Source: Clostridiales bacterium (GTDB lineage: Bacteria; Bacillota; Clostridia; Lachnospirales; Lachnospiraceae). From it: DNA of 64,000 nucleotides. The position numbers were made by a program, and so were the translations under genes. Under the pieces are notes generated by a model that saw only the letters and a list, made by a program, of their open reading frames with translations, had not been told where the DNA came from and ran no database searches. The stretch lies in the NCBI GenBank assembly GCA_018366495.1, contig JAGZHZ010000014.1, positions 6,122-70,121 on the forward strand. Direction: 5' to 3'. Shown piece by piece: positions 44,699 to 53,981 of this stretch; the first letter of the stretch is position 1, and each line of letters begins with the position of its first letter.

Positions 44699-46975
44699 TC
44701 ACCCTTTCCTGAATATTCGATTGAAGAATCCTCCCAGCTGGGAAAATCCATTTTCCTCCGGCTTCAGCGCCGGAATATGTAAATCATACAGATAGTCTCC
44801 TACCTGATGTTCTTCCCAAAATATCTCATTAAAATTTTGTTCAAATACCTGGTATCCCGTTGGAACAAACAGAGCCACATCAAATCCGATCATGGAAAGG
44901 AGCGCCATTCCGATACAGTCTTCTGCTGAAAATACTTTTTCATTGACAGCAAGCACAAGGAGTTTCGGATTCTTCTTTGTAAAGTCAAACTGCTGAATCA
45001 TTCTGACAGCTTCTTTGTTCAGGTCAAGCGCAACGGCTAAAATCCGATATTCCATTCCACGCTCGAATGTTCCCCTGATCATTTTCTTCCGAATCAGTTG
45101 TTCTGTCTTTTCCAAAATATAATCCTGCACTTCATCCCTCAGGATTCCATATGGATACAGCTTCGACTCTTTGACTTTTCTCTTGTCGATTCTGCCATTC
45201 GCAATCATTCTCGGCGTCTCTCCCATAAAGGCATCGCCCTTTTGAAACCAGCCAGGATGCGTGACCACTAGAGTCTCTTGTGTGCACATCTTCCGAATCA
45301 TCTTCCAGTACGCTTCTGCATCTCTGTTTTTTACCCCGCAAATCTTTGCGGCAAGTACAGGCAGCACTACTTTATCCTGAATCGTCTCAAATCCGGGACG
45401 GTATTTTAATTCCTGATTCCAAAGCTGTTCCACTTCTTCATACATCGTCTGAAGCGCAGCCGCCTCCGCCTTTGTATACTGCCGGTTTCGATACATTCCT
45501 GTATCCTGATACATCATTGCATTTAATTCCTGTTCTGCATGATATGCAGCTGTTCCCGTGCTCATCTGTCCTGCTGTTTCAGGAAAAGCATCAAGCGCCA
45601 GTGAGTTTGGATATCTTTTTTCAACCAGCCGCTCATCTTTTAGGCTGCATACTCTTTCCAGATTGGGCGAAAGAATGATCACATCAAGCGGCAGTCTGGA
45701 GATCATTTTTAAAAAGGAAGCTTCATAATTATTTTTGCAGCATCCCAAATAGACAACGGTGCCGATCTGTCCCGGCTGATACCCCTTAAACATCTGTCCT
45801 GCATAGCGATTAAACCAGCAGATCAGGTAAACAGCCTCATTCTTTTTTCTGTGAAGATTACCATCTGTTTCCGAATCTCTCTCTGTCATCTGTTTCACAA
45901 AAGCACTTCTCACCTGATGATCCAGACTTTCATGCCCTGTCGATTTCAGGCGAAGCGCCAAATCCAGAACCATTTGTTCCAGGTCTGTATAATTCTTCGC
46001 ACCTGCCATGCGAATCTCCTCATTTTCTGGAGAAAAAATTTCCTCAAATACGAAAAAATTTCTTTTCCTCTCCTCAAGCTCCATTTTCCAGTGAAATAAT
46101 TCCTGTGCATACGTCAATTTATCCGGAACTCCAATGATATGTAAAAATAAATTGTAAAAGGCCTGCGGATTATCTCCTCTCTCCTGCGGTGCTCTCAAAG
46201 ATTCCTCAAACAGTTCCTGATTTTTTCCCATCCACACATTTGTCACCGGGTTTAAAACCTTTCTTTTGTCATAAACCACAGCCATCCGATCTTCCTGCTG
46301 TTTTTGTTTCATCAAAGAGGCAAGAGAAAATCCTTTCGGAAATGTTTCTGTTCCTTTCCCCTGATAAATCATGGAACGCTTACTTTCTGGGTCCGTTCTT
46401 CGATATCCCGCATCTCCTTCATATTCCAGGCATACGATATCGCATCCGGCATCTGCCAGAATGCAGAACAGGTCCAGTTCATAGCGGCTGAGGGTTCCCT
46501 CATACAAAATTTTCGGCACCGTATCCTGTCCAAGCAGGTGAAGAATCCGTTCAAATTTATAATACAGCCAGCACATAAATTTAATATACGCATTCCGAAC
46601 CATATCCTGGCTTTTTCCCTCTTTTTTCATCTCATCCAAGGTATGAAGCAGAGAGGATGCGACATTTTCCCGCTGGGATGTATTCAGTCTGGGCAGCCAT
46701 TTTCCGATAGCCTTTATCAGAAATGCCAGATCCTGCACAAATGTATTGCCCATTATTTCTGTATAATAGGAAAGCTGCTTTTCATCCGGATTTGGAATTT
46801 TCCCCTGAATTACAACACCGAATCGCCTTGCTGTATCTAAATACTGTCCGATAAACTGTAAAATTTCTGCATTGCTGCTGCAGATCCGATAAAAATAGAC
46901 GCCTCTTCCTGCTCTCTCAGAAAGGTTTACAAAATAATCATTCAGCTCATTTATTTGCTCTCTTTTATATATCAT
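44699..46975 (-). CDS. YceG-like protein of tellurite/toxin stress operons
   Basis: A 758-residue protein of the YceG_bac family, defined as a putative part of a biosynthetic module in Ter/Tel operons. It has no signal peptide or clear membrane helix. Sequences such as RGVYFYRICSSNAEILQFI at the start and YRTDPESKRSMIYQGKGTET in the middle fit the family; no known catalytic motif can be pointed out. It is the first gene of the yceG-telA-terD-terD-terD operon, under the promoter at 47013-47041. Family studies propose that it takes part in making or handling a small molecule; that remains inference. Confidence 0.82.
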   Translation of the reverse strand: MIYKREQINELNDYFVNLSERAGRGVYFYRICSSNAEILQFIGQYLDTARRFGVVIQGKIPNPDEKQLSYYTEIMGNTFVQDLAFLIKAIGKWLPRLNTSQRENVASSLLHTLDEMKKEGKSQDMVRNAYIKFMCWLYYKFERILHLLGQDTVPKILYEGTLSRYELDLFCILADAGCDIVCLEYEGDAGYRRTDPESKRSMIYQGKGTETFPKGFSLASLMKQKQQEDRMAVVYDKRKVLNPVTNVWMGKNQELFEESLRAPQERGDNPQAFYNLFLHIIGVPDKLTYAQELFHWKMELEERKRNFFVFEEIFSPENEEIRMAGAKNYTDLEQMVLDLALRLKSTGHESLDHQVRSAFVKQMTERDSETDGNLHRKKNEAVYLICWFNRYAGQMFKGYQPGQIGTVVYLGCCKNNYEASFLKMISRLPLDVIILSPNLERVCSLKDERLVEKRYPNSLALDAFPETAGQMSTGTAAYHAEQELNAMMYQDTGMYRNRQYTKAEAAALQTMYEEVEQLWNQELKYRPGFETIQDKVVLPVLAAKICGVKNRDAEAYWKMIRKMCTQETLVVTHPGWFQKGDAFMGETPRMIANGRIDKRKVKESKLYPYGILRDEVQDYILEKTEQLIRKKMIRGTFERGMEYRILAVALDLNKEAVRMIQQFDFTKKNPKLLVLAVNEKVFSAEDCIGMALLSMIGFDVALFVPTGYQVFEQNFNEIFWEEHQVGDYLYDLHIPALKPEENGFSQLGGFFNRIFRKG

Positions 46976-47012
46976 CTCTTTAACCTTTCACTTTCCTTCA
47001 TTTTCTTTTGCT

Positions 47013-47041
47013 ATTATATCACACACCGAATTTACGTTCAA
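47013..47041 (-). promoter_or_regulatory. promoter of the yceG-telA-terD operon
   Basis: TTGAAC (47036-47041) and TATAAT (47013-47018) on the minus strand are 17 bases apart, with an extended TGA before the -10. It lies 38 bases upstream of the yceG-like start. Confidence 0.8.
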
Positions 47042-47389
47042 TTCCTTTCAATCAATTCTTATGAAACATATACTTTTTTCTGTAAATAACGCAGATCGCC
47101 TTGTGAACTGTTTTTCTTTTACTGCTGTTCAAAAATACATTTCGATATTTTCCACATGATTTATTCGATCTTTTTCTTATATTTCCCCATTTTTTTATAA
47201 TTTTTTCATAAATATTCTTAATAATACCCCATTTTCTTTCATACTTATCTGTAGTAAAATAAAACAGAAGGATTTTTTTATTTTTCTTATTTTATATGAT
47301 AATTATCAAAAAAGAAAGATAATATTTCTTCAGACAGTTTTCTAGGGAAGGTACAAAACTATATTTTAAAAAAGGAGGAGTTTATTTTT
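47042..47389 (+). other. AT-rich divergent intergenic region
   Basis: These 348 bases are very AT-rich and hold no gene. They must contain the promoter of the plus-strand secreted-protein gene; TAAAAT near 47258 is a possible -10 but no good -35 is seen. A near-perfect AAGGAGGAG ribosome site lies just before ATG 47390. Confidence 0.4.
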
Positions 47390-50300
47390 ATGAAAAACAA
47401 AAAAGTAAAAACCATGGGCATCTGTCTCTCTGTGGCCGTCATGACAACCGCAGCAGGCACAATCCCCGTTATGGCACAGTCGTCAACAGATTCTGTACAG
47501 ATTAAAGTTCAGCATTCTGATTCCGAAATGATCGAGCTGACAGCCGAAAAACCGACTGTAGAAACTGAAAAAGTATACGACGGAACAACAGATGCTGAGA
47601 TTTTAGAACTCGGCGAAATATCCGGCATAAAAGGCGGAGATGATGTCACAGTGGAAGCAGAAGCGCATTTTTCTGACAAAAATGCGGGACTTGGAAAAGT
47701 GATCACTGTCACTTATACCGTAAGCGGTGAGGACGCTGCTAAGTATAAGGCGCCGCAGAGCGTATCATTTTCAGGCTGTAAGATCACACCAAGAGATCTT
47801 CATCTGATTGATGCTAAGGCATCAGACCGCACTTACAACGGTGAATCATCTGTCACTGTGGAGTCACCTGGAACTTTAGACAGAAATGATCTTATCTCAG
47901 GCGATGAGATTGTCCTGAATTTCTCCAATGTCACCATGACCGTATCAGATCCGAATGTTGGTGAAGATAAGCCTGTTTCTTTGAAAGGTTATATAATCTC
48001 CGGCGCTGACAGTGAAAACTACACCCTTTGTATTCCAGAGGATCTGACTGTCACGATCTCTCCTGCTCCATATGAAAAATCTGTCCTTGAAAAAATTGAA
48101 TGGACACAGACCGATTTTGAATATAATGGTTCCGAACAGAAACCTGAAATTCTGCCGGATTCACTTCCAGCAGGTGTGACAGTCGAGAAATATTCTTACT
48201 CCGATGACTGCACTTATCCAGGTCTTGAAAAGACAGCAGAAGCAGTTCTTTCATGCAGTGACCCGAATTTTACTTTGCCTCAGTCTTCTGTCTCGACTAC
48301 ATGGAGCATCACTCCTTGTGAACCTGTCTTGAAAATTGACTATGAAAAAGAAACCGTAACGGTAACGTATCCGGAAGAATATAAAAACATTCCAGATATG
48401 CAGACAGGTGTTGCATGGGATACAAATCAGCAGGAATCAGAAAAAGGAACTTCCATTTCTCTTCCTTTAAGCAAATGGGAACTCCCTGCATCTGGGGAAT
48501 CAGACGATAAAGATCCTGTTCAGGTAAAAGGATTTCTGAAAACAGAACAGGAAAATCTGTTCTTTGGCGAGTCATTCTCCATTCCATCACGTCCATCTTT
48601 TGATGATACTGACGCTCTGAAACAACTGGCCGGAAGCTGGACTGCCTCCGCAGACAGCTTGGTATGCGATAACTGGAACTGTCCAGGTGCAGAACTGCGT
48701 CTTGTATTTGAAAACGGAGACTGCACTCCATGGCAGGATACCGCTTCCTTCACCAATTTAGAAGCCGGCTCCCATGTGACAGGTGTGGAAGTGCGCCTGA
48801 AAGCAATCAAAGACCAGCAGTTTGCTTCTTCTGTTCAGAAACAATCCGTAGATCTTTATGCACTTTCAGAGGCTGAACTCTCTGTAGAAGGTGAACTTGG
48901 AAAAACATATGACGGCACAGCCGCTTCTGTCCCTGCAGAGCAGTATACCTACAATGGAGACAGCGATGTAACTTTTGTATGGATGGATCAGGACGGCAAT
49001 GAATTAGAAGAGGCGCCGTCTGAAGCAGGCGTTTATTCTGTCATCCTCTCCGCTCCTGCCTCTTCCCACTATACCGCTGCCACCACAGACCCTATTCCAT
49101 ATACGATTGAAAAAGCAGAAGCAGATATTGACGTCAGCGGCATGACGCTTTCCTATACTTACAATGGAAAGCCTCAGAGTATCACAGGCGCTGTGCTGAA
49201 TCATGAAGAAAGCCAGCTTTCCTACTCCATCGACAGTATTACAGATGCCGGAACGTATGAACTGACGATCTCAGCTCCTGAGACGGACAATTATCTCGCT
49301 GCCTCTGCGGAAGTGACCGTCACAGTTGAAAAAGCAGAAGCACCTGAAATTGTGTGGCCGACTGCCGGCAGCATCACATATGGACAGTCCCTTAGCGAAA
49401 GTACTCTGACAGATGGCAGTGTGCAGTATGGTTCTTTCGAGTGGGCTGAAGATGTATCTCCGGATGCGGGAACTGCTTCCTACAAAGTTATCTTTACACC
49501 TTCTGATACCGAAAACTATAACTGGGATCAGAAGCAATATTCCTTTGATATTCCTGTTGAGACAGCAAAAAAAGCAATATCGGTTACCATTGAAAATGCT
49601 TCTAAACTCTACGGTGAATCAGATCCTGAATTTACTGCATCAGCAGAAGGACTTCTCGACGGCGATGCTTTGTCATTTGATCTCACAAGAACAGAAGGCG
49701 AAAGTGCAGGAACATATGAGATTACTGCTGATTTCTCAGAAAATACAAACTATGATGTGACAGTTCAAAATGGTACTTTCACGATTGAGCCGCGCCAGCT
49801 TAATTCTGTCAATATAACAACCACTTGTACCGTAGGATTTGATCCTGAAACACAAAAGCAGACAGTGACGGTTGATTTAAGTGATGGCAGTACGCCTCTG
49901 ACACAGGGAACGGACTATGAAGTGACCTATTCTGAGGCAACTGAGAGCGCACCTGCCTCCATTACTATCACAGGTATTGGAAATTATGGCGGCACACAGG
50001 ACTATACCAGTCTGATCACCGATCGTTTCGGCAGTCTGTGTTCTTTCAAATCTTCTGTCATCTGCGATGAAGCATTCGGTCAGAATATCTTGATGCTGAA
50101 TACAGAGAGCAGCCGCACGGAAACGGGCGAGGAACTTCTCGACGAATATGGAAACCCTGTATACTCTCAGCGCAATTTATCCCTGTCACGTGAATTTCTC
50201 GATTCCCTCTCATCACAGTCGATCGCTCAGATTGCTTTCCAAGTCGAAGACACAAGTCTGATTATACCAGTCGAATCTTTGACACAAGACAACTATCTGG

Positions 50301-50752
50301 TTCGTCTTGCTCCGATGGAATATACCGATATGACATGGAGGGAATATGTCATTCTCGATGAGTATTTAGAACTGTCCGGTTCTTACCGTGTTCGTATCAC
50401 AACACCGGCTGATCCTGCTGCTGTCTCTGAAGCATCTGCTGCGGAAGCCTCTTCAGAAGAAGGCGCTGAAACTGCTGATTCACAGACAGCTGACCCGGAA
50501 CTGGATGTGACTGCCCAGATTCCTGGTCTTAAAGTGCGCATCACAAAACCTGAGAGCGATAAGACAGCCGAGGCAGAAGGATCTGAACTTGCACAGAGAA
50601 AATTTTTGCTTGTTCTCAGAGGTTCTATGGAATTTGATGCAGCCAGAGTGGAACTTCCTGCTCAGTCTGCGATAAACTATTATGAAACTTCTCTTCCTGG
50701 AAGCGGTATGATCTGTCTCGTTCAGGATCGCCCTGAAAATGAATGGCAGTAA
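47390..50752 (+). CDS. secreted protein with YDG/MBG-like repeats
   Basis: A 1120-residue exported protein. Residues 1-30 are a signal peptide ending VMAQS. Two YDG-like domains follow: about 55-140 (KVYDGTTDAEIL, KNAGLGKVITVTYTVSGEDA) and 145-225 (RTYNGESSVTV). Further beta repeats of the MBG type lie at about 505-800 (GKTYDGTAASV, SYTYNGKPQSITG, SKLYGESDPEFTASA). The C-terminal part (about 860-1120) is unassigned, with an Ala/Glu/Ser-rich linker near 1010. Such repeats are found in bacterial adhesins. There is no LPXTG-type signal, membrane helix or wall-binding repeat, so how it stays on the cell is unclear. It has its own terminator. Confidence 0.82.
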   Translation: MKNKKVKTMGICLSVAVMTTAAGTIPVMAQSSTDSVQIKVQHSDSEMIELTAEKPTVETEKVYDGTTDAEILELGEISGIKGGDDVTVEAEAHFSDKNAGLGKVITVTYTVSGEDAAKYKAPQSVSFSGCKITPRDLHLIDAKASDRTYNGESSVTVESPGTLDRNDLISGDEIVLNFSNVTMTVSDPNVGEDKPVSLKGYIISGADSENYTLCIPEDLTVTISPAPYEKSVLEKIEWTQTDFEYNGSEQKPEILPDSLPAGVTVEKYSYSDDCTYPGLEKTAEAVLSCSDPNFTLPQSSVSTTWSITPCEPVLKIDYEKETVTVTYPEEYKNIPDMQTGVAWDTNQQESEKGTSISLPLSKWELPASGESDDKDPVQVKGFLKTEQENLFFGESFSIPSRPSFDDTDALKQLAGSWTASADSLVCDNWNCPGAELRLVFENGDCTPWQDTASFTNLEAGSHVTGVEVRLKAIKDQQFASSVQKQSVDLYALSEAELSVEGELGKTYDGTAASVPAEQYTYNGDSDVTFVWMDQDGNELEEAPSEAGVYSVILSAPASSHYTAATTDPIPYTIEKAEADIDVSGMTLSYTYNGKPQSITGAVLNHEESQLSYSIDSITDAGTYELTISAPETDNYLAASAEVTVTVEKAEAPEIVWPTAGSITYGQSLSESTLTDGSVQYGSFEWAEDVSPDAGTASYKVIFTPSDTENYNWDQKQYSFDIPVETAKKAISVTIENASKLYGESDPEFTASAEGLLDGDALSFDLTRTEGESAGTYEITADFSENTNYDVTVQNGTFTIEPRQLNSVNITTTCTVGFDPETQKQTVTVDLSDGSTPLTQGTDYEVTYSEATESAPASITITGIGNYGGTQDYTSLITDRFGSLCSFKSSVICDEAFGQNILMLNTESSRTETGEELLDEYGNPVYSQRNLSLSREFLDSLSSQSIAQIAFQVEDTSLIIPVESLTQDNYLVRLAPMEYTDMTWREYVILDEYLELSGSYRVRITTPADPAAVSEASAAEASSEEGAETADSQTADPELDVTAQIPGLKVRITKPESDKTAEAEGSELAQRKFLLVLRGSMEFDAARVELPAQSAINYYETSLPGSGMICLVQDRPENEWQ

Positions 50753-50768
50753 GTTCTGCCTGTCAAAA

Positions 50769-50807
50769 AGCGCCGCAGCAGATGCAAAATTCATCTGCTG
50801 CGGCGCT
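50769..50807. terminator. strong bidirectional terminator
   Basis: AGCGCCGCAGCAGATG and its exact complement CATCTGCTGCGGCGCT enclose a seven-base loop. It serves the YDG/MBG gene and the convergent DHHW gene. Confidence 0.9.
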
Positions 50808-50849
50808 CTTCTTTTTATTTCTTTTTCACTGTTACTTTTTCTGTTTCTA

Positions 50850-52277
50850 TCAGCTTACTGCTACATTATAGATTTTACTTACCACGTCATCAGAAGATAA
50901 TGCCTCTGCATTATTTAAGAAGATAACATCCTGAATTCCTTTGCTGATTACAAGATAAGATAAACTTCCTGTATAATAACGATAGTCTACTACATAGACA
51001 TCCTGATAGTGGTCAACCAGGAATGGTACAAACGCATTTCCGTATGATTCCTTAATCACAACACAGGCGCTTCCGTCTGTGATAGTAGGATTATGGATTT
51101 CTTCATACGGCTGGTCTCCTCCGATAAAACACATATATTTTGAGTTCTCATCATACTCTGTTGCATCTGAGATGACATTCCACTGATATTCCAGACCATC
51201 ATAGCTGGTATATGTCATATCATTTGTTCCTTTCGGCACATATGCAACGACTGTATCCGGATTGCTTGCCAGCTCTTCTGCCTGATTACTGCTTGCATAA
51301 AATGTTCCCAAAAATCCTGGGAATTCTTTTTTCTCGAAATAATCCAGACTATGAGGAGTGATTCCTTTCTTTTCTGCAAATTCAGTATAAGCATAATATG
51401 CTCCAAGCGCTGTCCAGTGGTGGTCTGTTCCGAAATACAGATATTCACTGTTGTGAGCGCGCATCGTCTCATATGGATTTACAAACTGGACGCCATCTGT
51501 CATTTTCTTGCCGATATATTCAAACGCCTGTCCCTGATTGCTGGAATATAATTCTTCCTGAATCGCATCATCCAGATTCACTCCGATGCTTGTAGGGGCC
51601 AAAATGTCATACACCGTCACTCCCTGCTCTTTCAAAATAGCAGAACAGGAACTGATTGCCTGCGCATAAGTGTCTGCCGCTGTCTGATTGAAATAGTAAA
51701 CACTGAATGCTCTGTTGTCTGCAACGTACACCGTACCAAAAGTCTCGCCTTCCTCGTGGATCGTTCCATCCTTCAGAGGTTCTGTCTCTTTTTGTTTTGT
51801 CTCTGGTTCTGTCTCAGGTGCAGTTGTCTGTGGTTCTGTCTCTGAAGACGCATCCGTCTGTGCTGCATCTGTCTGCGGTGCGTCCGTCTGCGGCGTGTCT
51901 GTGGAGACACTCTCCACGCTGTCCAGATCCGGAATCGCATCTCCTTTTTTCATATCGCCATAAATCTGCTGCTGTTTTAATCCATAGCATGACGTCACAA
52001 ACTCATTTCCTGCAATCATCTGATCTCTCATAGGAAATGTATCTGCATACCATAGTCCAATGTTTGTGGTGTATGTACCATCTAAAAAGTCGCCTACAGA
52101 AAATTCTGGAAACGTAGTCAGATTTCTCTTCTCCACGGAGGAAACCTTCGGACGCAGCGGAATGAGCAGTCCGATAACTCCCATGAGAAGCAAACAGCAA
52201 AGAGGCACTACAATCTTCAATGCCATATATTTTTTTCTGACTTCTTTCCTCTTTCTCAGAAATTCTTTTTTATTCAT
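50850..52277 (-). CDS. DHHW family protein, polymer O-acetylation partner
   Basis: A 475-residue membrane-anchored protein with a single helix near 20-42 (IVVPLCCLLLMGVIGLLIPL) and an extracellular AlgX/AlgJ-like SGNH domain. The defining motif is FGTDHHWTALGAYYAY with catalytic Asp-His; the later YGNAFVPFLVDHY is also conserved. A Thr/Asp/Glu/Pro-rich linker (about 125-172, TDTPQTDAPQTDAAQTD and following) interrupts the N-terminal part. It follows the MBOAT gene by 43 bases. The pair probably moves acyl groups across the membrane and onto a cell-surface polysaccharide or teichoic acid. The real acceptor is unknown. Confidence 0.88.
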   Translation of the reverse strand: MNKKEFLRKRKEVRKKYMALKIVVPLCCLLLMGVIGLLIPLRPKVSSVEKRNLTTFPEFSVGDFLDGTYTTNIGLWYADTFPMRDQMIAGNEFVTSCYGLKQQQIYGDMKKGDAIPDLDSVESVSTDTPQTDAPQTDAAQTDASSETEPQTTAPETEPETKQKETEPLKDGTIHEEGETFGTVYVADNRAFSVYYFNQTAADTYAQAISSCSAILKEQGVTVYDILAPTSIGVNLDDAIQEELYSSNQGQAFEYIGKKMTDGVQFVNPYETMRAHNSEYLYFGTDHHWTALGAYYAYTEFAEKKGITPHSLDYFEKKEFPGFLGTFYASSNQAEELASNPDTVVAYVPKGTNDMTYTSYDGLEYQWNVISDATEYDENSKYMCFIGGDQPYEEIHNPTITDGSACVVIKESYGNAFVPFLVDHYQDVYVVDYRYYTGSLSYLVISKGIQDVIFLNNAEALSSDDVVSKIYNVAVS

Positions 52278-52320
52278 AGTATTATCTCAAATCCTTTCTA
52301 CAGAAAAACACCGTCTCTCT

Positions 52321-53754
52321 TTAAAACTGGAAGTACAAAAATGGATGATAACTGCTTCCTGCCATCGCCATTGTGGACAACAGCAGCATCAGTAAAGGGT
52401 ATACCAGCTCTGCTATATATAAAAGATGCGGGATCGCAAATCTTCTTCTGCAAAACAGAGCAAATTTTTCTGCTATCATCTTCGGCAGCGGCGTACATCC
52501 AACGATTGCTACGATGATGAAAAACAGGTTACTTTTCAGTACAATCATAACCTGCATACTGGAAAATCCATTTCCGTTCAATCCAAACATACTCTGAAGT
52601 GCCGCACCCAATGTACCCATATCTGTAAATCGGAACAGAATCCATCCAAAGTATACAATGATCAGCAGATAGACATGCTGAAATACCTTCGGTATCCGTT
52701 TAAATTTCTCCAGCAAAAAGGCCTTTTCCAAAACAAGGAAGCAAAAGAAATACAGTCCCCAGAAAATATAATTCCAGCTGGCTCCATGCCACATTCCTGT
52801 CAGAAACCATACGATAAACAAGTTAAAATACTGACGTACTTTTCCTTTTCTGTTTCCTCCAAGCGGAATGTAAACATAATCACGGAAAAACGTACTCAGG
52901 GAAATGTGCCATCTTCTCCAGAAATCCGTGACAGAGTTTGCTATATATGGATAGTTGAAGTTCTCATGATAGTGGAATCCAACCATTCTTCCCATACCGA
53001 TCGCCATGTCAGAATATGCTGAAAAATCCAGATAAATCTGAAGCATATAGAACAAAATTCCCATCCAAACGCCAAGCGCCGGCGTAGCCTCAAGCGCTGC
53101 CGCATCCATCGGCGCAAGCTTGTCCGCCAGAGAAGCCAGTCCGTCTGCCAGAATCAATTTCTTTGCCAGACCTACCATAAACCGTGTGATTCCGTCTGCC
53201 ATCTCTGACATTTTGATTCTTCTGTGATTAATCTCATCGGCTACATGCTGATAGCGGACAATCGGTCCTGCGATACATTGATGAAACAAACTGGAGTATA
53301 AAAGCAGCTTCCAATAATACTTCTGTGCCGGAACTTCTTCCCGATACACATCCACAACATACGATAAAAGCTGGAATGTATAGAATGAAATACCGATTGG
53401 AAGTACAATCTGCGGAATCGCTTTTGGAAATCCTGTGATTCCCTGTATAATTCCAAGGAAAAATCCTGTGTACTTAAAGTATCCTAAAATAGCAAGCATC
53501 AATACAATCGTACCGATCAAGATCATCTTTCTGACCTTCTCTTCATCCGCACGATCAATCAATATGCCTCCTCCCCAGCAAATTGCTGTCATTGCAAGCA
53601 AGATCAGCAAAAATTTTGGTCCTCCCCAAGCGTAAAAAATTAAGGAAGATACCAACAGCGAAATATTTTTCTGCTTCGTCGTGCGACACAAAAAATATGC
53701 TGTCAAGCTGATCGGCAAAAAGAAAAATACAAATATCATACTTGAAAAAACCAT
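52321..53754 (-). CDS. MBOAT family O-acyltransferase (AlgI/DltB-like)
   Basis: A 477-residue polytopic membrane enzyme with about ten helices. The MBOAT signature is ADFSAYSDMAIGMGRMVGF-like (here YLDFSAYSDMAIGMGRMVGF) and VTDFWRRWHISLSTFFRDYV, with the catalytic His in FLTGMWHGASWNYIFWG. Members take an acyl group from a cytoplasmic donor and hand it to an extracellular partner, here the DHHW protein. Because no dltA/dltC genes are present, acetylation is more likely than D-alanylation. The two genes form an operon. Confidence 0.93.
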   Translation of the reverse strand: MVFSSMIFVFFFLPISLTAYFLCRTTKQKNISLLVSSLIFYAWGGPKFLLILLAMTAICWGGGILIDRADEEKVRKMILIGTIVLMLAILGYFKYTGFFLGIIQGITGFPKAIPQIVLPIGISFYTFQLLSYVVDVYREEVPAQKYYWKLLLYSSLFHQCIAGPIVRYQHVADEINHRRIKMSEMADGITRFMVGLAKKLILADGLASLADKLAPMDAAALEATPALGVWMGILFYMLQIYLDFSAYSDMAIGMGRMVGFHYHENFNYPYIANSVTDFWRRWHISLSTFFRDYVYIPLGGNRKGKVRQYFNLFIVWFLTGMWHGASWNYIFWGLYFFCFLVLEKAFLLEKFKRIPKVFQHVYLLIIVYFGWILFRFTDMGTLGAALQSMFGLNGNGFSSMQVMIVLKSNLFFIIVAIVGCTPLPKMIAEKFALFCRRRFAIPHLLYIAELVYPLLMLLLSTMAMAGSSYHPFLYFQF

Positions 53755-53920
53755 GAAATACTCCCGCCTACTCTCTTCTTTATTTTGTTAATTTTATGGC
53801 ATAATTTGCATTCTTTTTCATTATCGCACATTCTTTTTAAAATTGCATCCCTGTTTTTGATTTTTTTCTACAAAATTTTTTGTCGGTTTTCCTCATTTTA
53901 TCCGTCATTTTGCCAAAAAA

Positions 53921-53953
53921 AGAACCGCTGTGGAAAATTCTTACAGCGGTTCT
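53921..53953 (-). terminator. terminator after the PrsA-like gene
   Basis: AGAACCGCTGT and ACAGCGGTTCT pair around an 11-base loop; the minus strand continues with a T run. Confidence 0.85.
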
Positions 53954-53981
53954 CTCCTATCTTTTTTCTGAAAAATTTCTA

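Noticed and set aside
48350..48370. GTAACGGTAACG resembling the LacI operator half sites
   Set aside because: It lies inside the coding region of the secreted protein and is not a full palindrome.
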